Positions 7,234 through 13,576 of a DNA stretch of 13,576 nucleotides are shown here, piece by piece (within the stretch, counting starts at the first letter, position 1; each line of letters begins with the position of its first letter). The notes under the pieces are model-generated. The model ran no database searches. It was not told the DNA's origin and saw only the letters and a list, made by a program, of their open reading frames with translations. The translations under genes and the position numbers were made by a program. Source of the stretch: Candidatus Sulfopaludibacter sp. SbA3 (GTDB lineage: Bacteria; Acidobacteriota; Vicinamibacteria; Vicinamibacterales; UBA2999); NCBI GenBank assembly GCA_945866285.1, contig CAMBHC010000033.1:1-13576 (forward strand), written 5' to 3'.

Positions 7234-9353
7234 GCACCGGCGACGCGCGCCAACCGGATGGCGCCGACGCGCGCGCCGAGCAGCCGCGTGTCGGGGCCGC
7301 CGTTGAGTGACGCCGGCGTAACCAGCGGCGTCACCCCGACCCATAGTTGGTTCGCGCCCCCGAGCCAGCAGTGGGCCGGCACTTCCCAGTTGTAATCTCC
7401 CTGGCCTGGCGGCATCGCTTGCGGCGACAGTGCGCAGGCATTGACCGTGAAGGCGATCGCGGGCTTTCGTGCTTGCGGCGCCGCGGGCGTGGCGGTGATG
7501 GTCACCCGAACCGGTCCGGGGGCCGCCGAGGTGATCCGGATCGATGACCGCGGCGCAGACGTCCAGCGGAACAGATCGGGATCGGCTTCAGCCGAATGCC
7601 AGCCGGGGCCGAAGGCCGTGACCGACGCCATTGGCAGGGCAACCGTGGCGAGTGGATTGGCGACGAGCATCAGATCCAGGACCTGCACGCCAGGACAGAT
7701 CATCACCGGTGAGTCGTCTTCGGCCGTCGCGACCGCGTCGTGAGGCGGGGCGACAAACGCAAACGTGACCGGTGACCTTCGTCCTGTTGCCGGAATGTCG
7801 AGCGTGGCGCCGCCGGTCGCCGCCGACAGGGAGTAGGGAATCGATCGCGGCTCGATGCTGGCGAAGCGGGCGGACTCGCTATCGGTGAGGCGGAGCTTGA
7901 CGCCACCAGGGGCCGCTCCCGGACCCGCGCCATGCACGATGAAGGTGCCGCTGACCAGCAGCAGCGAGACGTCGGTCCATTCACCAGTCTTGAGGGTGGC
8001 GCAGTTGGCGCGACCCGTCACGGCCGACACGGCGGTATTGCCCGCCCACGCCCGTTCGAACAGAAAGCCGAACGGTGCCAGGTTGGCGCGGGCGTTCGCG
8101 AAGGCGACCAGGGGACGGCCGCTCGTAACCCACGCATCCACACTGTCGAGGGTCTGCGGCACCAGTACGGTTGGGTGTCCGGCTTTGCCTGACGCGAGCA
8201 ACACGGTGGCATCGACGCGGCGGCTCTCAGCGACGATGGCGGTGCCGGCCGGCAGGTCGTTCGTCGAGAAGGCGTACGCCAATCGGGCCTGTTCGTTGGA
8301 GCGGTTGTCGCGACCCAGGGCGGCCATGCGCGCGCGGGTGAGGGCCGGTTCGCCAATCAGCAGCAGACCCACGACGACGATCAGGAACTGGCCGGCGCGA
8401 CGCGACAAGGTGCCCTGCAGCCACGCGAGCGAAATGGCGATGGCCGCCCAGCCGGCAAATGCCGCCGGCACGCTGACCGGATCAAGTCGCGAGTGCGGCA
8501 CGAACCACTGCCACGCCGCCAACCCGATGACCAGGGTCGCCAGGTCCTGCCGTTGATGTGGCACCCGCGCGAGCACGGCGACGCCGATGAGCATGAGTCC
8601 GGCGCCGATTGGCGTGAACTCCCGGGACAGATTGGCCACGACGACGCCGATCGATTGTGCCTGGACGTCCACGATGGCCAGCACCGGCAGCACGGCACAC
8701 GCCGCGATGACGATGCCAGCGGCGACGCTGATCGTCCGGTCGCGTGGCGAAGGCCGCTGGTTCCATGCGAACACCAGTGCCGCCGGTACGCAGGCGAGCC
8801 ACGCGGGATTCTCTGACATCGCAAGGGCCGCGGCGACCACGGCCGCGATCGCGAAGATCCAACGTGGCGTCTGCCGGCCGCGCCAGGCGGCCCAGGCGGC
8901 GGTCATGGCAAACAGCGGCGATAGCGAGTCGCCGGTCCAATAGATGCCGCGCCACCAGATCGTCGATCCCGCGGCCATGGCGAGCATGGTGAGGAGTACG
9001 GGGAACATGGGGACACCGGCGCTGGTGAGCCAAAGCCCGAGCATGACAATAGCCGCGGCCGTGGCGACGCCCGCCAGATCGCGCAGGGCCGTTCGGCGGC
9101 CGCTCGCAATGGCCATGGCGCCACGACCGGCGAGTGACGATGGCGACCACGGTGAGGCGTAGGGGGTGTCGAGTGCCGGAAGGAGGAGTTGCGCCGACGG
9201 CTGATCGGCAGGTGAAAACGCGTAGTCGCGATCGGCGGTGCCGATGCCTTCGCTGGCGCCAGACAGAAACGTCAGGAGGACCACCACCCCGACCGCGGCG
9301 ATGGCCGCGCGCGACGTCCATGCGGGTGCGGTGTCGTCAGGCTGAACAGACAT
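7218..9353 (-). CDS. Large polytopic membrane protein with extracytoplasmic C-terminal domain, possible GT-C glycosyltransferase relative
   Basis: 711 residues, ATG at 9353-9351 and TAG at 7220-7218. About ten hydrophobic segments fill residues 16-335 (clear ones near 16-32, 93-112, 114-130, 164-180, 208-228, 247-263, 270-284, 297-312, 321-334). After these comes a 370-residue soluble part rich in Val, Thr, Ala, Gly and Pro that looks like beta-sandwich material facing outward. The pattern recalls DUF2723/GT-C membrane transferases, including a segment IYWTGDSLSPLFAM like the motif after their second helices. I see no clear catalytic DxD or DE pair in the first loop, only DRDYAFS (41-47). Function is therefore uncertain. 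It is divergent from the GT-C gene across 31 bp and overlaps the MBOAT gene tail by 16 bp, which suggests a shared envelope-glycan theme. Confidence 0.7.
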   Translation of the reverse strand: MSVQPDDTAPAWTSRAAIAAVGVVVLLTFLSGASEGIGTADRDYAFSPADQPSAQLLLPALDTPYASPWSPSSLAGRGAMAIASGRRTALRDLAGVATAAAIVMLGLWLTSAGVPMFPVLLTMLAMAAGSTIWWRGIYWTGDSLSPLFAMTAAWAAWRGRQTPRWIFAIAAVVAAALAMSENPAWLACVPAALVFAWNQRPSPRDRTISVAAGIVIAACAVLPVLAIVDVQAQSIGVVVANLSREFTPIGAGLMLIGVAVLARVPHQRQDLATLVIGLAAWQWFVPHSRLDPVSVPAAFAGWAAIAISLAWLQGTLSRRAGQFLIVVVGLLLIGEPALTRARMAALGRDNRSNEQARLAYAFSTNDLPAGTAIVAESRRVDATVLLASGKAGHPTVLVPQTLDSVDAWVTSGRPLVAFANARANLAPFGFLFERAWAGNTAVSAVTGRANCATLKTGEWTDVSLLLVSGTFIVHGAGPGAAPGGVKLRLTDSESARFASIEPRSIPYSLSAATGGATLDIPATGRRSPVTFAFVAPPHDAVATAEDDSPVMICPGVQVLDLMLVANPLATVALPMASVTAFGPGWHSAEADPDLFRWTSAPRSSIRITSAAPGPVRVTITATPAAPQARKPAIAFTVNACALSPQAMPPGQGDYNWEVPAHCWLGGANQLWVGVTPLVTPASLNGGPDTRLLGARVGAIRLARVAGAQNAK

Positions 9354-9367
9354 TCCGTGTGCCGACA

Positions 9368-9379
9368 GGTATTATTACC
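9368..9379. promoter_or_regulatory. Putative overlapping divergent promoter
   Basis: The 31-bp gap 9354-9384 between divergent genes contains one AT-rich block, GGTATTATTACC, with GGTA/TACC arms. On the plus strand TATTAT (9370-9375) ends 9 bases before GTG 9385. On the minus strand AATAAT (9376-9371) ends 17 bases before ATG 9353. Each matches TATAAT at five of six positions. Both promoters would use the same bases, so they could not fire at once. Any -35 elements would lie within the opposite gene. Confidence 0.4.
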
Positions 9380-9384
9380 GACTG

Positions 9385-10956
9385 GTGCCTCACCCTGCCT
9401 CTTCACTGACAATGCGGCTGCACCGCGAAGCCAATCGCGCCTGGCAGTTGTGGATGATGGAACGGCCGCTGGTCCTCGCCATGGCCGCGGCCGCGCTGCT
9501 GGTGCTGGCACGTAGCGCCGTCTTCCTGTGGTGGGAGCAGGCCGGCTTCGACTCGGACCAGGCGATCTTCGGCCTGATGGCGAAGCACATGGCCGAAGGC
9601 CGTGGCTACTCGGTGTTCATTTACGGCGCACCCTACATGCTGGGCCTGCAGGCCTGGCTGGCGGCGCCGCTGTTCGCCGTCTTCGGGCCATCGGTCGCGG
9701 TGCTGAAGGTGCCGGTGGTGCTCATCAACGTGGCCACGAGCGGACTGCTGGTGTGGATCCTCCATCGCGAGTGTGGCCTGCGGCCGTTTACGGCGCTGCT
9801 GGCGTCGCTGTTCTACGTGCTGGCCGCTCCCGCGCTGGCGGCGTCCCTGATCGAGACGGGCGGCGGCAACCCGGAGCCCTTTCTGTATGTCCTGCTCCTG
9901 TGGCTATTGCGCGGCCGTCCGCTGGCGTTCGGCGTGGTCTTCGGCATTGGGTTTCTCCATCGCGAGTTCACGTTGTATGGCCTGACGGCGATTGTCGGCC
10001 TGGCGCTCCTCAACGATCCGCGTGTCACCGCGGAACGGCTGCGGGCGATCGCGCTGGCCTTGGTCGGTTACTTGATCGTGTGGCAAGTGGTGCGCGCCGG
10101 CTTCCTGTTCTCGTCACCGTTCGGTCCGGGGTCGACTGTCGCAGGACCCCTCGGCGCCGATCAAAACGTGCGCGCCCTCATGGAACGAGCGTGTTGGTCG
10201 GCCGCCTCAGCCGTTCCCGGAGTGGTCGGCTACTTTGGCGACTACCTGGGCGTGATGTTCGGCGCGGACAACCATCGCTTGTCGGAGCTCGGGATTCGCA
10301 GTGTGCTGCGCACCAGCCTGCCGGGGGTGCCGGCGTTCTGGTCCGTGTTGGGATTGGTCTTCGCGGCGGCGCTTGGCCGAGTGCTCTGGCTGTCCATCCG
10401 CCGGCGCGAGCCACCCTGGCGCGGGCAGGCGGCGTTCGGCAGCTTCCTGTTGCTGGTCGGTCTGCAAGCCGGCGTTGGCTATGCGGTGGCGCGCTGCGGC
10501 GTCATCGAGATCGGCACCGCCCGGTACGCCTTGATGTCGGTCTATGCGGGACTCGGGGTCGTCGCGCTCTTCTTCATCTACGAACCACGCCGCCAGTGGC
10601 GCTGGCTGCTCACCGGCGTGATGCTGGCGTGGACGCTGACCAGCGTGATCGCTCACGTTCGACTGGCGCGGGAATACGTCTATGACGAGCCGCTCAATTC
10701 GCGGCGCGAGTTGGCCACCTATCTCGTCACCAACGGCATTCGCTACGCGCGCGCCGACTATTGGACCGCCTACGCGACCACCTTCCTTGCGGACGAGCGC
10801 GTCGTCGTTGCGTCCACTGACCTTGTGCGAATCAATGCCTACCAGGATCAAGTAGACGCGCACCCCGCCGAGGCGGTGCTCGTGCAGACCAGTCCCTGTG
10901 GGCGCGCTGGTGGCGCCGAAGCGGTGCCCGGCATGTATTGGGTGTGTCCCGAATGA
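9385..10956 (+). CDS. GT-C type membrane glycosyltransferase (GT39/ArnT-like)
   Basis: 523 residues with about ten hydrophobic segments. The first extracytoplasmic loop after TM1 (29-49) has the GT-C signature FDSDQAIFGLMAKHMAEG, with D56-x-D58 as the likely catalytic/metal acidic pair, followed by GYSVFIYGAPYMLGLQA (74-90). A TARYAL motif (378-383) lies before the last helices. The soluble tail (435-523) includes RADYWTAYATTFLADERVVVAS. Such enzymes move sugars from polyprenyl-phosphate donors to envelope acceptors on the outer face of the membrane; donor and acceptor are unknown. The GTG start fits the -10-like block as a near-leaderless message; ATG 9412 is an alternative. The stop overlaps the next start as ATGA (10953-10956), so the amidohydrolase is probably co-translated. 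Homology beyond family level cannot be claimed. Confidence 0.82.
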   Translation: MPHPASSLTMRLHREANRAWQLWMMERPLVLAMAAAALLVLARSAVFLWWEQAGFDSDQAIFGLMAKHMAEGRGYSVFIYGAPYMLGLQAWLAAPLFAVFGPSVAVLKVPVVLINVATSGLLVWILHRECGLRPFTALLASLFYVLAAPALAASLIETGGGNPEPFLYVLLLWLLRGRPLAFGVVFGIGFLHREFTLYGLTAIVGLALLNDPRVTAERLRAIALALVGYLIVWQVVRAGFLFSSPFGPGSTVAGPLGADQNVRALMERACWSAASAVPGVVGYFGDYLGVMFGADNHRLSELGIRSVLRTSLPGVPAFWSVLGLVFAAALGRVLWLSIRRREPPWRGQAAFGSFLLLVGLQAGVGYAVARCGVIEIGTARYALMSVYAGLGVVALFFIYEPRRQWRWLLTGVMLAWTLTSVIAHVRLAREYVYDEPLNSRRELATYLVTNGIRYARADYWTAYATTFLADERVVVASTDLVRINAYQDQVDAHPAEAVLVQTSPCGRAGGAEAVPGMYWVCPE

Positions 10957-12653
10957 GATGGATGACGGCGCTCGCAGTGGTGGTGGCCCTTGGCGGATGC
11001 AGCGCCGCGCCGCTGCGGGCTGACACCGTTCTGCTCAACGGCAAGGTGTTCACCGCCAACGACGCGCAACCGTGGGCGCAGGCGCTCGCCATCTTCGGTG
11101 ATCGGGTCGTCGCCGTGGGCGACAGCGCCGCGATTCAGGCGCTGGCCGGGCCATCGACCCGTCGTCTCGATCTGGGTGGCCGCACAGTGGTTCCAGGATT
11201 CAACGACGCCCACCAGCACATCGAGATCACCCCGCCGGCCACCGACCTGGTGTTACCGGACGAGCCGACCCTGGCGCAACTTGAATCCGCGATCAAGACG
11301 GCGCTGGCCTCGGCGCCGGCAGGTCAGCTGCTGCGCGGGATCATTGGCCAGACCGCGTGGGGCGATCCGGTGTTGTCGCGTGACTGGCTTGATGCGATCG
11401 CGCGGACGACCCCAGTGTGGCTGACCGGCTTCACCGGCCATGGTGTGATGCTGAACAGCGCCGCCCTGGCGCTGGTGGACATCACCGACAGCGTGAAGGA
11501 GATCGAGGGCGGACGATTTGGCCGCGACGCGCAGGGGCGCCTGAACGGCCGGCTCGAAGAAACCGCCGGCGAGTGGGCAGAGCGACTGCTGGCGATCAAG
11601 GCGGGCCCCGCTGCGGCTGCCGCGCGGTACCGCGCGGTGGCGGCCGAAGCCCTCGGGTATGGCATTACGACGATTCAACTGATGGCCGACCCGCTCCCGA
11701 TTGCCGAGACGGGGACGCGCCTGGTTGAGGCGAACTCGCCGATTCGGTGGAAGGCGTACCGCTTCCCCATGCGTGCGGCCGGCGGCGAGACCATCGACAG
11801 CCGTCCCACCCTTCCGCCGCAACCCACGGCACGCATCGACCTGCGCGGCATGAAGTGGATTATCGACGGCACGCCGATCGAACGGCTCGCCTACATGAAG
11901 GAGCCGTACGCGGATGCACCGGACACATCCGCCTCCGCTCGCCCAAATGCTGGCGAGCTTCGGCGAGACCCGGCCGTAGCGGTCTCCGACCGCGAAGGCC
12001 GGGGCCGGTTGAACCTGCCGCAGAGCCGCATCGACGAGTTCGTGGGCTGGGCCTACGGCTCTGAAGACCCGCTACTCGTACATGCCATCGGCGACGCGGC
12101 CCTCGACGCCTACCTCACGGCGCTCGAGAAGACCGGTCGCCCCGAAGTGTGGCGCGCCAAGCGGCCGCGCATTGAACATGGCGACATGCTGTCGGACGAC
12201 TTGCTGACCCGCGTCAAGGCTCTTGGCGTCGTGGTTGCCGTGAACCCGTTCCACTTCATGTTTCCCGATGTCTACCTCGCGCGCCTTGGTCCTGCCCGCC
12301 AGGCATGGATGATGCCCGTGAAGGCGATGCTTGAGCGCGGCATCCCGGTGGCGATCGGGTCCGACGGCCCGATGAACCCGTTCATGAACGTGCTGTGGGC
12401 CGCGACCCATGCGGCCAATCCCTCGCAGGCGCTGACGCGCGAACAGGCGGTAACGGCCTACACCAGAGGGTCGGCTTTCGCGGAGTTCACCGAGCGCGAT
12501 AAGGGGCAGTTGGCGGTCGGCATGCTTGCCGACCTCGCCGTGCTGTCGGCTGACCTGTTCACGGCGCTCCCCGGGCAGATTCCGGCCATCACCAGCGTGC
12601 TCACCATGGTGGGCGGGAAGCCGGTTCACGACGCGGGCGTCATCCGGCCATAA
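10953..12653 (+). CDS. Amidohydrolase-family (YtcJ/amidohydrolase 3-like) lipoprotein
   Basis: 566 residues from ATG 10953, chosen because it overlaps the upstream stop (ATGA) and gives a clean lipoprotein signal: a short charged start, a hydrophobic core, then the lipobox LGGC with C16. Mature protein would be lipid-anchored. A small N-terminal beta domain (VLLNGKVFTANDAQ) precedes the TIM-barrel with metal motif H87-x-H89 (PGFNDAHQH). Other likely ligands and active-site residues are K301 (GMKWIIDG), H377 (VHAIGD), H409 (RIEHGD) and D471 (AIGSDGP). The C-terminal GQLAVGMLADLAVL returns to the beta domain, as in the family. Substrate is unknown; relatives hydrolyse amides, formamides or imides. 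Residues about 324-350 form an unusual low-complexity insert encoded by a palindrome-rich segment (listed separately). UbiD begins 9 bp downstream. Confidence 0.9.
   Translation: MRWMTALAVVVALGGCSAAPLRADTVLLNGKVFTANDAQPWAQALAIFGDRVVAVGDSAAIQALAGPSTRRLDLGGRTVVPGFNDAHQHIEITPPATDLVLPDEPTLAQLESAIKTALASAPAGQLLRGIIGQTAWGDPVLSRDWLDAIARTTPVWLTGFTGHGVMLNSAALALVDITDSVKEIEGGRFGRDAQGRLNGRLEETAGEWAERLLAIKAGPAAAAARYRAVAAEALGYGITTIQLMADPLPIAETGTRLVEANSPIRWKAYRFPMRAAGGETIDSRPTLPPQPTARIDLRGMKWIIDGTPIERLAYMKEPYADAPDTSASARPNAGELRRDPAVAVSDREGRGRLNLPQSRIDEFVGWAYGSEDPLLVHAIGDAALDAYLTALEKTGRPEVWRAKRPRIEHGDMLSDDLLTRVKALGVVVAVNPFHFMFPDVYLARLGPARQAWMMPVKAMLERGIPVAIGSDGPMNPFMNVLWAATHAANPSQALTREQAVTAYTRGSAFAEFTERDKGQLAVGMLADLAVLSADLFTALPGQIPAITSVLTMVGGKPVHDAGVIRP
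11937..12003 (+). repeat. Palindrome-rich segment inside the amidohydrolase gene
   Basis: Two hairpins lie back to back in frame. The first pairs GCTCGCC (11937-11943) with GGCGAGC (11952-11958) over an 8-base loop. The second pairs CCCGGCC (11969-11975) with GGCCGGG (11997-12003) and, inside a 3x3 internal loop, GCGGTC (11979-11984) with GACCGC (11988-11993) over TCC. The encoded residues (about 324-350, Ala/Arg/Ser/Pro/Asp-rich) interrupt what would otherwise read naturally as EPYADAPDT joined to GRGRLNLP. It resembles palindromic elements inserted in frame in other bacteria. The boundaries are estimated. Confidence 0.5.
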
Positions 12654-12662
12654 TCAGTAGAG

Positions 12663-13576
12663 ATGTTCTCTGACCTGCGCGGCTTCCTGGATCACCTCCG
12701 CCGTGATCGCGATCTCGTTGAAATCAGCGCGCCGGTGGACCCGGTCCTCGAGGCGGCTGAGATCCACCGCCGGGTGATTGCCGCCGGCGGACCGGCTTTG
12801 CTGTTCACCAACATCAAGGGAGCGGCCTTCCCCCTGGCCACCAACCTGTTCGGCACGCCCCGGCGTGCGGAGCTGGCGTTCGGCAAGCGGCCGCTGGACT
12901 TCATCAAGCGCGTCGTCCACCTGGCGGAAACGGTGCTGCCGCCGACGCCCGCCAAGCTGTGGGGCGCGCGCGACATTGGCCTCGACCTGCTCAAGGTCGG
13001 CACGAAACGCCTGGCGACCGGCCCCATTCGAGAAGTAGTCACGTCGGACGTGCGCCTCGATCAACTGCCGGTGATCACCTGCTGGCCCGATGATGGCGGT
13101 CCGTTCGTCACGTTCCCGCTCGTCTACACCGAGCATCCCGAGAAGCCGGGTCATAACCTGGGCATGTATCGCATGCAGGTGTACGACAAGGCCTCAACTG
13201 GGATGCACTGGCAGATTGGCAAGGGCGGCGGCTTTCACTATGCCCGCGCCGAGGCGCGCAACGAGGCGTTGCCCGTCACCGTGTTCCTGGGCGGCCCGCC
13301 GGCGCTGATTCTCTCGGCCATCGCGCCGTTGCCAGAGAACGTGCCAGAACTCATGCTGGCATCGCTGATCGCCGGCGAGCGCCTGCCGCAGGTCGCGGGG
13401 CCCAATGGGCATCCGCACCCACTGATTGCGAGCGCCGAGTTTGCCTTGATGGGGCAGGTCGCGCCGCGGCGGCGTCGTCCCGAAGGACCGTTCGGTGATC
13501 ACTACGGTTACTACTCGCTGGAGCACGACTACCCGGTGTTCGACGTGCGCCAGATTGCGCATCGCAAGGATGCGAT
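12663..13576 (+). CDS. UbiD-family prenylated-FMN-dependent decarboxylase, N-terminal part
   Basis: The frame is open from ATG 12663 to the window end (304 residues, no stop), so the gene is cut by the window edge. The sequence is typical UbiD: MFSDLRGFLDHLRR start, then NLGMYRMQV (165-173) for metal and prFMN binding with R170, the following MHWQIGKGGGFH (181-192), and PEGPFGDHYGYY (273-284) with E274 and D279 at the places of the catalytic acidic residues. UbiD enzymes reversibly decarboxylate aromatic or alpha,beta-unsaturated acids, including steps in ubiquinone and menaquinone biosynthesis, and need prFMN made by UbiX. No ubiX-like gene is in the window. It lies 9 bp after the amidohydrolase stop, so it is probably co-transcribed with it. 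The substrate is not decidable from this part; a quinone-pathway role is possible but unproven. Confidence 0.93.
   Translation, partial: MFSDLRGFLDHLRRDRDLVEISAPVDPVLEAAEIHRRVIAAGGPALLFTNIKGAAFPLATNLFGTPRRAELAFGKRPLDFIKRVVHLAETVLPPTPAKLWGARDIGLDLLKVGTKRLATGPIREVVTSDVRLDQLPVITCWPDDGGPFVTFPLVYTEHPEKPGHNLGMYRMQVYDKASTGMHWQIGKGGGFHYARAEARNEALPVTVFLGGPPALILSAIAPLPENVPELMLASLIAGERLPQVAGPNGHPHPLIASAEFALMGQVAPRRRRPEGPFGDHYGYYSLEHDYPVFDVRQIAHRKDA

Noticed and set aside
7582..7595. TCGGCT-TC-AGCCGA palindrome with the same TC loop as the REP-like hairpins
   Set aside because: Only 6 bp, no GTAG/GTGG foot, and inside a coding gene; likely chance in GC-rich DNA.
9528..10685. 385-residue plus-strand frame overlapping the GT-C gene
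   Set aside because: Arg/Gly/Pro-rich out-of-frame reading; the other frame has membrane helices and the FDSDQA motif.

Overview
The window is about 13.6 kb of densely coding, GC-rich DNA (clearly above 60% G+C by eye) from a free-living bacterium. The gene mix suggests an acidobacterium of the Vicinamibacteria type: an M16 peptidase, abundant DinB and nucleotidyltransferase genes, GT-C membrane glycosyltransferases, an MBOAT/SGNH acetylation pair and a UbiD decarboxylase. There are also short REP-like hairpins between genes. This placement is inferred from general resemblance and is not proven by any marker gene here. No rRNA, tRNA, CRISPR array, prophage or transposase gene was found.

Layout. 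1-813 is the 3' end of an M16 zinc-peptidase-family gene. 814-2223 is an accessory patch: a hairpin repeat, a nucleotidyltransferase remnant without its catalytic half, then a tight two-gene unit of a 90-aa unknown protein and an intact nucleotidyltransferase. 2224-2516 is a non-coding stretch with a GAAA-capped hairpin, a REP-like hairpin and a likely promoter. 2517-4196 is ettA, the ABC-F translation factor. A second REP-like hairpin in opposite orientation follows, then a plus-strand run of DinB protein, SGNH-like envelope protein and MBOAT O-acyltransferase (4247-7233). A minus-strand gene for a 711-aa polytopic membrane protein (7218-9353) converges on the MBOAT gene. It diverges from a GT-C glycosyltransferase gene (9385-10956) across only 31 bp. 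That glycosyltransferase leads a second plus-strand run, followed by a lipoprotein amidohydrolase and the 5' part of a UbiD-family decarboxylase that leaves the window.

How the genes fit together. The SGNH and MBOAT genes overlap at GTGA and probably form an O-acyl-transfer unit acting on an extracellular or cell-wall glycan. The two divergent polytopic proteins could work in the same envelope-glycan process, though this is inferred only from position. The 90-aa protein and the nucleotidyltransferase overlap at ATGA and resemble a toxin-antitoxin-like pair in layout.

Most notable observations. (i) Three hairpins share a GTAG/GTGG foot, a 10-bp stem and a TC loop. They fall into two sequence classes that differ only by transitions across the 26-nt unit, with every stem difference compensated, which is strong evidence for selection or recognition of the hairpin. 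(ii) A structured, palindrome-rich segment lies in frame inside the amidohydrolase gene. (iii) The nucleotidyltransferase remnant begins at one of the hairpins. (iv) Several genes have a -10-like hexamer just upstream of the start codon, suggesting leaderless or very short-leader transcripts.
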